From NCBI GenBank assembly GCA_027297085.1, contig JAPUIL010000744.1, positions 1 through 17,007 on the forward strand: a stretch of 17,007 bases of DNA, written 5' to 3'. This DNA is from Verrucomicrobiota bacterium. Its GTDB lineage: Bacteria > Verrucomicrobiota > Verrucomicrobiia > Opitutales > UBA2995. The notes below the pieces were generated by a model, which was not told the DNA's origin, ran no database searches, and saw only the letters and a program-made list of their open reading frames with translations. The translations under genes and the position numbers were made by a program. Each line of letters begins with the position of its first letter. The first letter of the stretch is position 1. This document shows, one piece after another, positions 8,349-15,601 of this stretch.

Positions 8349-9445
8349 GCTGGTTTGAAACATCCGTGGAACTTGAATTGGGCGAGCGAAGCTACCCGAT
8401 TTGGATCGGCCGTAATACGGAAGAAGGAGTCTTAGAGACTGCCGCAAAATTGCGGTCAGAACAACGTAGAAGCGCCTTTCTAGTAGATGCTGGTTTTGCG
8501 GAAAAACAGACGACGTTTGTTTCCAGTATGGAAGAGCTGGGGCCGGTGTTGCTGCTACCTGCTGGTGAAAAGACCAAGAGTCTCGAACAGCTTTCCTCCA
8601 TTTATGATTTTCTGGCTGAACAAAGCTTCGATCGCAGCTCATGCATCTTTGCCGTGGGTGGGGGTGTCATTGGAGATTTGGCCGGGTTTGGAGCAGCCAG
8701 CTATCTGCGAGGTATCGATTTCTATCAAGTGCCCACGACTCTTCTGTCGATGGTGGACAGTTCTGTCGGAGGCAAAACGGGCATAAACATTGCGGCTGGG
8801 AAAAATCTGGTTGGCGCTTTTTTTCAACCCAAAGGTGTTTTCTCAAGTACCGGATTTTTAACTACATTGCCGGCCAGAGAATTTAATTCAGGCATGGCCG
8901 AAGTCATCAAACACGGTCTACTGAACGACCGCGCATTGTTCGAGCAACTGGAACAGCTGGATGTATTACATGCGGAGCATTCGGAGTTGCCAGCGATTAT
9001 TCGTCGCAATTGCGAAATCAAGTCCGCGGTGGTCAAAGGCGATGAAACGGAAGTTGCGGCCTCCGGTGGCAGGGCTCTGCTAAACTTGGGGCATACTTTC
9101 GGACATGCGATTGAGAATGTAGCCGGCTATGGTGAATACAAACACGGAGAGGCAATAGGCCTGGGATTGGTCATGGCGGCGAATCTCTCCTTGCGCTTGG
9201 GCAACATTTCAACGGAGGACGTTGAGCGTATATGTAACTTGGTGAGTCGTTACTCGCTTCCGATAAAGCTGGTGCAGCCAATCGCAGCTTCAGGTCTGAT
9301 GGATGCTATGCAACGCGATAAAAAAGTTCATCGCGGAACCCTGCGATTTGTAGGGCTACAGCAGATAGGGCAGGCTTATACCATTTCGGAGGTGGACGGA
9401 GAGTTGGTCCGCGAGATATTACTTGAGTATGGAGCCTCTGAGTAG
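8345..9445 (+). CDS. aroB: 3-dehydroquinate synthase
   Basis: AroB converts DAHP to 3-dehydroquinate, the second step of the shikimate pathway, using NAD and a divalent metal. The 366-residue length is typical. Key motifs are LPAGEKTKSLE, AVGGGVIGDLAGFGAASYLRG (NAD-binding glycine-rich loop, about 103-122), QVPTTLLSMVDSSVGGKTGIN and AGKNLVGAFFQP. The metal ligands are recognisable as Glu186 (MAEVIKHG), His250 (LNLGHTFGHAIE) and His267 (KHGEAI). The catalytic core looks intact. The gene is fused to ftsY by an ATGA overlap. It ends 77 bases before the next gene, with no convincing terminator in between. Confidence 0.97.
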   Translation: MSWFETSVELELGERSYPIWIGRNTEEGVLETAAKLRSEQRRSAFLVDAGFAEKQTTFVSSMEELGPVLLLPAGEKTKSLEQLSSIYDFLAEQSFDRSSCIFAVGGGVIGDLAGFGAASYLRGIDFYQVPTTLLSMVDSSVGGKTGINIAAGKNLVGAFFQPKGVFSSTGFLTTLPAREFNSGMAEVIKHGLLNDRALFEQLEQLDVLHAEHSELPAIIRRNCEIKSAVVKGDETEVAASGGRALLNLGHTFGHAIENVAGYGEYKHGEAIGLGLVMAANLSLRLGNISTEDVERICNLVSRYSLPIKLVQPIAASGLMDAMQRDKKVHRGTLRFVGLQQIGQAYTISEVDGELVREILLEYGASE

Positions 9446-9522
9446 GGGATTTCTCCATACAGTTATTCTTCAGCAATTTTTGTGTTGGCAATTCCCTTAC
9501 ATTTAACCTTATCCTGTGTCCC

Positions 9523-10140
9523 ATGTCGTCTGTAGATGAGAGTATTGTGCGTGAATATTTCGAACAGAACGGATTTCTGGTTCGGCAGCTGCGCAAGTAC
9601 CAGGTTCAGTCACGAAAAAAGACTGCCGATGAGGAGATTGATTTGCTGGTCTATAATCCATCATTCCAACCGAATTCTCGAAAGCCGGATTTCATGTTGT
9701 TTTCGAGCGAGTTAAAATACATCCATAAAGCCGTGGTGGTTGTCAAAGGATGGCATACACTGCGGTTTACTCCCGCCATGCTTAAAAGTAGTCCGGAGAT
9801 TTTTCGTTTCCTGGAAAAGACGGTGGTTAAAAAAGTGAGCGATCTCTTTTTCGAAGATTCCAAAAACCAGGATGAATCGGAAAATGATGGTGAGGGAGAT
9901 TTGCTGAAAATTTTGGTGCTACCCGGTCTGCCGACGGAAAATCCCTACCGCGAGCAAAGTATGCAGTTGTTGAAGGAAAAAGGAGTGGATGGTATCATTT
10001 CCTTCCGGTCTATGCTCCTGGACATTCTGGCCAAAATCGAAATTAACCGGAATTACCAAAAGTCGGAGATTTTGCAGGTGTTAAGGATCCTGAAAAACTA
10101 CGATCTATTGGGCCAACCGCAGCTTGAATTGTTCAAGTAG
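9523..10140 (+). CDS. Conserved-looking hypothetical protein with PD-(D/E)XK nuclease-like N terminus
   Basis: This 205-residue protein has no family I can name with certainty. The N-terminal 80 residues resemble a PD-(D/E)XK nuclease core. A helix ESIVREYFEQNGFLVRQ could hold the first acidic residue (Glu11), EEIDLLVYNP places an aspartate at residue 40 at the end of a strand, and AVVVVKGWHT carries a lysine (Lys75) where ExK would sit. The glutamate of ExK is replaced by valine (Val73), so cleavage activity is doubtful. An acidic linker (EDSKNQDESENDGEGD, about 107-122) leads to LLKILVLPGLP, a possible Rossmann-like strand and loop, and then a helical tail (SEILQVLRILKNYDLL). The gene sits between aroB and pdxA, 13 bases before pdxA, so they may share a transcript. 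DNA binding without cleavage is one possibility. Confidence 0.75.
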   Translation: MSSVDESIVREYFEQNGFLVRQLRKYQVQSRKKTADEEIDLLVYNPSFQPNSRKPDFMLFSSELKYIHKAVVVVKGWHTLRFTPAMLKSSPEIFRFLEKTVVKKVSDLFFEDSKNQDESENDGEGDLLKILVLPGLPTENPYREQSMQLLKEKGVDGIISFRSMLLDILAKIEINRNYQKSEILQVLRILKNYDLLGQPQLELFK

Positions 10141-10153
10141 AAGTTGAAGGGTC

Positions 10154-11122
10154 ATGGGTGAAGAAACAAATGGCGGGGAATTACCTTTGGGTATTACTAG
10201 TGGGGATCCGGCCGGAGTAGGGCCCGAGGTGATTCTTTCCTGGGCTAAAGCTTATGAGGGTAATCGGGAAGGCTTCATGTTCTTTGGCCCGGAATCCTGG
10301 ATCGAAGAGTTACGACAATTAGGTTTTCTCGGGCGTGGTCTTGGGTTTGCCGATTATGAAGTGAAACCCGGATCGCCGGACAGGGCCGGCAGCCTGATTG
10401 CGATGGATGCCCTTATGAAAGCCGCACGGGGCTGCCAGCAGAAACGGCTCTCCGGGGTTGTTACGGGCCCGGTGAGTAAAGAATTGCTCAAGCAAAACGG
10501 GTTCGAGCATCCCGGCCACACCGAATATTTTGCGGAGCAATGGGGTGGCGCACCCGTAATGAGCTTCGTGGGTGCCGAACTCAAGGTGGTTTTGGCTACG
10601 TGGCACGTCGCTTTGCACGATGTTTTTCATGATTTGAGTCCTGTAAAATTGATCCGAGCGGTGACGCAAGCAGATTACCTGGCCCGTGTGTATGAGGCTG
10701 AGGTCCCCAAGATTGGTGTCTGCGGCCTTAATCCTCACGCCGGCGAAAATGGCCTACTTGGAGAAGAAGAGCGCGAGTGGATTGATCCTTTACTAAGCGA
10801 TCTCCGGAATAAATTTCCCGGACTATCTTCGACTCAAGCGGCGGATTCGTTATTTTGGCGAGCTCGCGAGGGAGAATTTGATGTAATTGTGGCCCTGTAC
10901 CATGACCAGGGGCTGATTCCTTTGAAGACGCTGGAATTCGACCAGGCGGTTAATGTAACCCTTGGATTGCCATTTATCCGTACCAGTCCAGATCACGGCA
11001 CCGGGTTTTCAAAAGCGGGTCGTGGGGTGGTTAGCTCGGACAGTTTTAGCTGTGCTGTGACCGTCGCTCTGAACTTGATTAAGTATCAGGCCGTGATGGC
11101 AAATCGACCCGAATCCACTTGA
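10154..11122 (+). CDS. pdxA: 4-hydroxythreonine-4-phosphate dehydrogenase
   Basis: PdxA oxidises 4-phosphohydroxy-L-threonine with NAD(P) in the DXP-dependent route to pyridoxal phosphate, the cofactor that glycogen phosphorylase in this window also needs. The 322-residue protein shows GITSGDPAGVGPEVIL at the N terminus, VVTGPVSKELL and GHTEYFAEQ. It also has the metal-binding histidines in GHTEY, WHVALHDVF and YHDQGLIPLK, then CGLNPHAGENG and RTSPDHGTGFSKAG near the end. All family motifs are intact. GAAGGG (10145-10150) stands just before the ATG with short spacing. It closely follows the hypothetical gene at 9523, suggesting an operon. Confidence 0.96.
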   Translation: MGEETNGGELPLGITSGDPAGVGPEVILSWAKAYEGNREGFMFFGPESWIEELRQLGFLGRGLGFADYEVKPGSPDRAGSLIAMDALMKAARGCQQKRLSGVVTGPVSKELLKQNGFEHPGHTEYFAEQWGGAPVMSFVGAELKVVLATWHVALHDVFHDLSPVKLIRAVTQADYLARVYEAEVPKIGVCGLNPHAGENGLLGEEEREWIDPLLSDLRNKFPGLSSTQAADSLFWRAREGEFDVIVALYHDQGLIPLKTLEFDQAVNVTLGLPFIRTSPDHGTGFSKAGRGVVSSDSFSCAVTVALNLIKYQAVMANRPEST

Positions 11123-11157
11123 TTCCGCACAAAAATGGGTACATTGGTGTTTAATCT

Positions 11158-11523
11158 ATGAATAAAACCCTTCCAGAAGGCGTCCGGCTTGGAAATGATC
11201 GATTAATCCACTTAACCGAGTCTGCCGCTGAAAAAACCAATACTCTGCTTGCCAATGAACCCGAGGGCAGTTTGTTGCGGGTCAAGATTTCGGGCGGGGG
11301 TTGTAATGGGTTGAGTTACAAACTGGATTTTGTAAATACGTTCAAGCGGGGAGACATCGTAGTGGAGTCATCGGGTGCACAAGTTGTGGTAGATTCGAAA
11401 AGCGCCCTGTACCTCCGCGGAACGACATTAATTTACTCGAACGCGCTGGTAGCCGGCGGATTCAAATTCGAAAATCCGAATGCCAAATCCAGTTGCTCTT
11501 GCGGAGAAAGTTTCAGTGTGTAA
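11158..11523 (+). CDS. A-type iron-sulfur cluster carrier (HesB/IscA/ErpA family)
   Basis: A-type carriers accept iron-sulfur clusters from the assembly scaffold and pass them to target enzymes. This 121-residue protein carries the three family cysteines: Cys49 in SGGGCNGLSYKLDF, and Cys113 and Cys115 in the terminal CSCGESF. The core VKISGGGCNGLSY and YSNALVAGGFKFENPNAKSSCSCG are diagnostic. It most resembles ErpA/IscA, but paralogues are hard to separate without a tree, so no symbol is given. There is no Shine-Dalgarno sequence before the ATG. The gap to pdxA is 35 bases, and a stem-loop follows the stop before the infC leader. Confidence 0.94.
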   Translation: MNKTLPEGVRLGNDRLIHLTESAAEKTNTLLANEPEGSLLRVKISGGGCNGLSYKLDFVNTFKRGDIVVESSGAQVVVDSKSALYLRGTTLIYSNALVAGGFKFENPNAKSSCSCGESFSV

Positions 11524-11534
11524 TACACGGGTGA

Positions 11535-11553
11535 ATGCGCTTGCAAAGCGCAT
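11535..11553 (+). terminator. Perfect 8-bp stem-loop after the iron-sulfur carrier gene
   Basis: ATGCGCTT and AAGCGCAT form a perfect 8-bp stem with a GCA loop, 12 bases after the stop codon. The position suits a transcription end or an RNA-stabilising hairpin. No run of T follows, so a classic intrinsic terminator is not shown. Confidence 0.4.
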
Positions 11554-11613
11554 CAGATGCATGCTTGAATCTCCAAAATTTTCTCAATCAGATAGTGATT
11601 ACATGGAAATAAA

Positions 11614-11712
11614 AATGGTACCAACTCACGTAAACAGACCCATTTTAAACAGCTAATGGCTGTTGGGAAGACTATGTCGTTTTGTTTTGTTAAACCCTCT
11701 GTTGGTACCGTT
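11614..11712 (+). promoter_or_regulatory. Structured 5' leader of infC
   Basis: AATGGTACCAAC (11614-11625) can pair with GTTGGTACCGTT (11701-11712): 12 base pairs, one of them G-U, with a perfect 9-bp GGTACCAAC/GTTGGTACC core. The stem encloses 75 bases. Inside lies a perfect hairpin, AACAGC/GCTGTT (11648-11664, loop TAATG), and an alternative stem CCATT/AATGG (11640-11659) that would exclude it. The structure ends 32 bases before the infC ATG. infC leaders in other bacteria are autoregulatory, so a control role is plausible but not demonstrated. Confidence 0.45.
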
Positions 11713-11744
11713 CTCTTGCTTAATTTAACCAAGGCTGACTGTTA

Positions 11745-12341
11745 ATGCCAAGAAGAGGCTCTCGTCCAAGAAGGAACTACGTTCCTAGAATCCGTAAAAA
11801 CGAAAGAATCCGTGCCCGTGAAATTCGGGTAATAGGTCCGGATGCCAAGCAGATCGGAATAATGTCTCCGGCAGAAGCGCTTGCCATCGCCAAGAATCAT
11901 GGGTTGGACCTGGTTGAAATTTCGCCCTCTGCGCGTCCTCCTGTTTGTCGTATTCTCGACTTCGGCAAATACAAGTACGAACAGTCAAAGAAGGATAAAG
12001 AAAGCAAGCAGAAGAAAAGTACTTCCGGCAAGGTGAAGGAAGTAAAGTTCCGCGTGCGTATTGAAAACCATGATTTCATGTTCAAGATCAAGCACGCGGA
12101 AGAATTCCTTGGCAAAGGCAACAAGGTGAAATTAACGTTGATGTTTCGTGGCCGCGAGAATGAACATCGAGAGCTGGGTTTCGAGACCATCAATCGGGCG
12201 GTTAAGGAGCTCGAGCATATCGGCCACCGGGATACTGAACCCAGATTATCCGGTCGGATTGTAAGTACCATGTTGTCTCCGCTTCCTGAAAAAGACCGCG
12301 TCTTCAAGTACAACCAGCCGGACCACGAAGAAAAGGAGTAA
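11745..12341 (+). CDS. infC: Translation initiation factor IF-3
   Basis: IF-3 binds the 30S subunit, keeps it apart from 50S and checks start-codon and initiator-tRNA pairing. The 198-residue protein has a basic N-terminal tail ([22 protein letters not shown]). The N domain follows ([49 protein letters not shown]), then a lysine-rich linker, and the C domain ([38 protein letters not shown]). It begins with ATG, not the rare AUU used for self-control in E. coli. AAGG (11731-11734) gives a modest ribosome site with long spacing. rpmI and rplT, the usual partners, do not follow; an amidase gene begins 25 bases downstream. Confidence 0.97.
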   Translation: MPRRGSRPRRNYVPRIRKNERIRAREIRVIGPDAKQIGIMSPAEALAIAKNHGLDLVEISPSARPPVCRILDFGKYKYEQSKKDKESKQKKSTSGKVKEVKFRVRIENHDFMFKIKHAEEFLGKGNKVKLTLMFRGRENEHRELGFETINRAVKELEHIGHRDTEPRLSGRIVSTMLSPLPEKDRVFKYNQPDHEEKE

Positions 12342-12350
12342 TCTCCTTTT
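12331..12350 (+). terminator. Hairpin spanning the infC stop codon
   Basis: AAAAGGAG and CTCCTTTT form a perfect 8-bp stem with loop TAAT that contains the infC TAA. The descending arm ends in four T residues, then GTTGT. It could act as a weak terminator or attenuator between infC and the amidase, but only three of its pairs are G-C. Confidence 0.35.
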
Positions 12351-12366
12351 GTTGTAGCCTTGGCTT

Positions 12367-13395
12367 ATGGATACAACTTTTCGGCAGTTGGTAATGTTAC
12401 GGTCCTGGTTTCTGATTCTGACTTTAATTGGCTTGTCTGCAAGCCAGGGTTGGAGTGATCCGCCGTTAGCCTCCGCAGATGTAACTCTTTTTAAAACCCC
12501 TTACATCAATTTGGGCAAAGTGTCCGGGCAATTGGGAATGAAGTATCAGCTTTCCAAGGACATGAAGGAAGGGATACTCTCCAGCCGGTGGACCAAGGTG
12601 CGATTTAAAAAAGACAGCCGGTTGTTGTTGCTCAATAATTACAAAGTATACCTGGGGTATGCAGTGGCCCTCTACCGGGGAAAGCTCTACATCTCCACCT
12701 ACGACTATCATAAGACCATCAAACCTCTTCTCACTCCTCAGGTCTTTACTTCGGTGCCCAAGCTAAAGACGATTGTGATCGATCCGGGTCATGGTGGGAA
12801 AAACCCCGGTTGTATTAATAAAAACCTGGGCATGATCGAGAAGGACATGACTCTCGATCTGGCGAAGCGCTTAAAACGGCTTTTGGAGTCCCGTGGCTAT
12901 CGCGTGTTTCTAACGCGTGACTCCGACCGCACCGTCGAGAACCAGAACCGGGCTCTGTTTGCCAACCACGTGAAAGCGGACCTTTTTGTATGCCTGCATT
13001 TCAATTCGGTAGAATCGCGTTCGGTTAAAGGGATTGAGACTTATACCTTTACCCCGCAGAACCAGCCTTCCACTGCTCGCAGCCGGTTGATTGAAGAGGA
13101 TCGTAAATTATTTCCCGCCAACCGGGACAATCCTTGGAGTACCCTGGCCGGTTTCTACGTGCAACGGCAACTGATTAAAACCATGGGAGGAGTCGATCGG
13201 GGCTTCAAACGTGCCAGGTTCTCCATGATGATCGACTTGCAGTGTCCCGGATTTTTGGTTGAAGGCGGATTCTTCAGCCACTATGAAGAGGGCAGGAAGA
13301 TTAAGACTATTAATCACCGCGTCCGCCTTTCGGAAGCCATCACAAACGGAATTGTCACCTACCACAAAACTCTAAACCGTATTGCAAACCCATGA
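12367..13395 (+). CDS. N-acetylmuramoyl-L-alanine amidase (Amidase_3), exported
   Basis: This zinc amidase cuts the bond between N-acetylmuramic acid and the stem peptide of peptidoglycan, usually in cell separation or turnover. The 342-residue precursor has a signal peptide (MLRSWFLILTLIGLSASQGWS after a short leader). A strand-rich region at about residues 40-120 resembles a copper amine oxidase N-terminal-like or AMIN-type binding domain (INLGKVSGQLGMKY, KDSRLLLLNNYKVYLGYAV). The catalytic domain starts with IVIDPGHGGKNPG (His142) and continues with EKDMTLDLAKRLK (Glu158), FLTRDSD, LHFNS (His211) and FLVEGGFFSH (Glu299). All expected zinc ligands and the catalytic glutamate are present. 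ATG 12394 is an alternative start that gives a cleaner signal peptide. The stop overlaps the crcB start (ATGA). Confidence 0.93.
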   Translation: MDTTFRQLVMLRSWFLILTLIGLSASQGWSDPPLASADVTLFKTPYINLGKVSGQLGMKYQLSKDMKEGILSSRWTKVRFKKDSRLLLLNNYKVYLGYAVALYRGKLYISTYDYHKTIKPLLTPQVFTSVPKLKTIVIDPGHGGKNPGCINKNLGMIEKDMTLDLAKRLKRLLESRGYRVFLTRDSDRTVENQNRALFANHVKADLFVCLHFNSVESRSVKGIETYTFTPQNQPSTARSRLIEEDRKLFPANRDNPWSTLAGFYVQRQLIKTMGGVDRGFKRARFSMMIDLQCPGFLVEGGFFSHYEEGRKIKTINHRVRLSEAITNGIVTYHKTLNRIANP

Positions 13396-13772
13396 GCCTG
13401 TTAGCTTTATTTTTGAATGGATTGGGTGGTGCTTTGGGGTCGATTTTGCGAGCCTTGATTGCGGTTGGAATTAGAACCGAATTTCCTTGGGCTACCCTTC
13501 TCGCGAATGTTACTGGCTGCCTGCTGATCGGCCTGGTCATAGGTCATGAGTCCGTCACGTCTGATTGGGCCCATCATTCTCGTGGGTTTGTAGTCATAGG
13601 ATTTTGCGGCGGCTTCACGACCTTTTCGACGTTTGGACTTCAGACAATCAAGCAGCTGGAATCCGGTAATATCGAGAGTGCGTTTTCCAACATTCTTTTG
13701 TCTCTTGTTGTTTGCCTTATTGCGGTATGGGCAGGGATCAAGCTCGGCAAACTGCTGTTTCAAGGAGGATGA
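13392..13772 (+). CDS. crcB: Fluoride ion channel CrcB/Fluc
   Basis: CrcB (Fluc) is a small dual-topology channel that exports fluoride. The 126-residue protein has four hydrophobic helices. It shows NGLGGALGSILRALI at the first helix, WATLLANVTGCLLIGL (conserved pore-region Asn) at the second and GFCGGFTTFSTFGLQT (the signature with the central break and phenylalanines) at the third. The fourth helix is LLSLVVCLIAVWAGIKLG. Overlaps of four bases join it to the amidase upstream and the TIGR03790 gene downstream. No fluoride riboswitch is visible near it, so any fluoride response would have to act elsewhere. The pairing with cell-wall and exported proteins is probably only operon packing. Confidence 0.94.
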   Translation: MSLLALFLNGLGGALGSILRALIAVGIRTEFPWATLLANVTGCLLIGLVIGHESVTSDWAHHSRGFVVIGFCGGFTTFSTFGLQTIKQLESGNIESAFSNILLSLVVCLIAVWAGIKLGKLLFQGG

Positions 13773-15382
13773 GAGCTTGCTGTACGATCCTGATGATCTA
13801 CTGCTTCTGGTGGTTGCAGGTCTCAGCGATTGATACGGAGAATGTGGTTATATTGGTAAATTCGACTGATCAGGAATCAATCGACCTGGGATATTACTAT
13901 GCGCTTAAGCGCAACGTGCCTACCCAAAACATTATTCAACTTCCGTTACCGGCCGAAGAAAAAATCTCCTGGGAAAGCTATTTGGATAGTCTCTACAATC
14001 CATTGGTGACCCAGTTGCTTGCAGCGGGTTGGTTGGAAGGATTTAGTTCTCGTCGTAAAGATCCTTTGGGCCGTGTAGTTAGCCTAATTGAATCGCACCG
14101 CATAGAAGCGCTGGTTATCTGCAAGGGAGTTCCTCTCCGCATTCTGAACGATCCGGCACGATTACCAGCCGGGGAGACGTATCCTAAAGGCAAGAAACAA
14201 TTTTATACCAACCGTGCAGCGGTCGATTCTGAGTTGGCTCTGCTTCCTTTTCCCAAAGCCAATGTGGATGCCTTCTACCCCAATTCGCTTTATAGGCGAA
14301 CAAAGCCGAGGAATCTATTTGATATGAAACCGCTAGTGGTTGGCCGGTTGGACGGACCTTCCTACGAGTTGGCCCGAGCGTTGGTAGACCGTGCGATCAC
14401 TGCAGAGGAAGATGGCATCGCTGGCAGGGCTTATGTCGATATGTCCGGTCCCCATGAACAGGGCGATGAGTGGCTGGAATCGGTTGTGGAAACCTTGGAG
14501 GAAAATGGCTTTGATGTCGCTGTCCACCGAGAGAAAGGTCAATTCAATTTGGTGGACCGTTTTGATGAGCCACTTTTCTATTTCGGATGGTATTCAGGCG
14601 GCATAGATGGGCCGTTTACTCAGTACGGCTTTAAATTTCCTGTAGGGGCAATAGCCCTGCACATTCACAGTTTTAGCGCCTCTTCCATACGCACTAGCAG
14701 CAAGCATTGGGTGGGTCCTCTGATAGCCCGCGGCGTGACTGCTACCTTTGGAAATACATCTGAGCCTTTTTTGTTTCTGACTCATCAACCGCAGTATTTC
14801 GTGGAAGGCCTGTTTAAGGGCCTGACCACTGGAGAAGCAGCTTTGTTCTGTGTGCCAGCACTAAGCTGGGTTGGAATTTTTATTGGAGATCCTTTGTACC
14901 TGCCACCATTGGGATTCAAACTATTGCCCAAGAATGAATACGATGTGCTTCGTACAGCCAATAAGGCCCGGCGTGCAGGAGATGCTTCCGCATACAAGGC
15001 TGTGGTGTCCGAGCATTCCCGCTCCGGTCACTTTGCGACTGGGTTGTGGTTGCACCGCTACTTCCTGGCCCGCAATGATCCTGATTCAGCATACGAATAC
15101 CTGCAATCTACCTACCGGCCTTCGCTTGATGACTCTAAAAATTGGGGGATTTTAGTGGAAATCTCCGAAGCCTACTTTGAGCTCGATTACAAAAAGGAAG
15201 CCGAAGGCATACTGGATGGCTTGCTCAAGTTCACCCGTTCAAAGCGGGAAGTACAATTACAGCTGTTGGATAAATCTATTCAACTTGCCACCTATTACGG
15301 ACTGCTGGAGAAAGCTGATATCTGGCAGAAGCGCCTGAATGAACTGACAGCTCCAGCAGAAGAAAAAGCAAATAAGAACTAA
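13769..15382 (+). CDS. Exported TIGR03790 family protein with helical-repeat C terminus
   Basis: The protein belongs to TIGR03790, a family of unknown function found mainly in Verrucomicrobiota, Planctomycetota and some other environmental lineages. Signatures include VVILVNSTDQESIDLGYYYALKRNVP, IEALVICKGVPLRI, VVGRLDGPSYELARALVDRA and WYSGGIDGPF. Further on come GAIALHIHSFSASSIR, the WVGPLIARGVTATFGN segment and FIGDPLY. ATG 13769 (537 residues) is preferred to an earlier in-frame start at 13712. It overlaps the crcB stop as ATGA, and MRACCTILMIYCFWWLQVSA makes a good signal peptide. AAGGAGG directly abuts this ATG, unusually close. After about residue 390 the chain turns helical and TPR-like (NDPDSAYEYLQSTY, KKEAEGILDGLLKF). 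Its TAA lies in a 4-bp repeat flanking the element downstream. Confidence 0.85.
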   Translation: MRACCTILMIYCFWWLQVSAIDTENVVILVNSTDQESIDLGYYYALKRNVPTQNIIQLPLPAEEKISWESYLDSLYNPLVTQLLAAGWLEGFSSRRKDPLGRVVSLIESHRIEALVICKGVPLRILNDPARLPAGETYPKGKKQFYTNRAAVDSELALLPFPKANVDAFYPNSLYRRTKPRNLFDMKPLVVGRLDGPSYELARALVDRAITAEEDGIAGRAYVDMSGPHEQGDEWLESVVETLEENGFDVAVHREKGQFNLVDRFDEPLFYFGWYSGGIDGPFTQYGFKFPVGAIALHIHSFSASSIRTSSKHWVGPLIARGVTATFGNTSEPFLFLTHQPQYFVEGLFKGLTTGEAALFCVPALSWVGIFIGDPLYLPPLGFKLLPKNEYDVLRTANKARRAGDASAYKAVVSEHSRSGHFATGLWLHRYFLARNDPDSAYEYLQSTYRPSLDDSKNWGILVEISEAYFELDYKKEAEGILDGLLKFTRSKREVQLQLLDKSIQLATYYGLLEKADIWQKRLNELTAPAEEKANKN

Positions 15383-15396
15383 CCTGCAATTCTCAC
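15383..15396 (+). repeat. Left terminal inverted repeat of the MITE-like element
   Basis: CCTGCAATTCTCAC is the exact reverse complement of 15588-15601. It directly follows the CTAA copy that contains the TIGR03790 stop codon. Confidence 0.85.
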
Positions 15397-15587
15397 CGGA
15401 TGAATTCAAACTAAAGTAATGTTATTTTTATACGGTAATTATGGAATTAGTCGAAATTGCAGTCTGTCAATCACCGGTTTGCATCCATCCTCGGGCTGAC
15501 ATTCCGCGTATTCCTTCCTCCTGGATTGGTTACGCACTGAAGTGCGCGCCCGCACCTATCGGTCGTCAAGCACGGCATCTCAACTCT

Positions 15588-15601
15588 GTGAGAATTGCAG
15601 G
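15588..15601 (-). repeat. Right terminal inverted repeat of the MITE-like element
   Basis: GTGAGAATTGCAGG mirrors 15383-15396. It is directly followed by the second CTAA copy, whose first three bases are the clpP stop codon read on the minus strand (TAG). Confidence 0.85.

Larger units (their letters stand above)
15383..15601. mobile_element. MITE-like non-autonomous element, 219 bp
   Basis: The segment begins CCTGCAATTCTCAC (15383-15396) and ends GTGAGAATTGCAGG (15588-15601), a perfect 14-bp inverted repeat. It is bordered by the direct repeat CTAA at 15379-15382 and 15602-15605. No open frame of note lies inside, so it cannot encode its own transposase. A short palindrome, CGCACT-GA-AGTGCG, sits at 15533-15546. 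The CTAA duplication fits the YTAR target of the IS5 family, making an IS5-type transposase a candidate partner; this is inference. It fills the whole space between the TIGR03790 and clpP stop codons. Confidence 0.8.

Noticed and set aside
13712..13768. Earlier start for the TIGR03790 protein inside crcB
   Set aside because: It would overlap crcB by 61 bases and put a polar 19-residue stretch before the signal peptide. ATG 13769 gives an ATGA overlap and a normal signal peptide.
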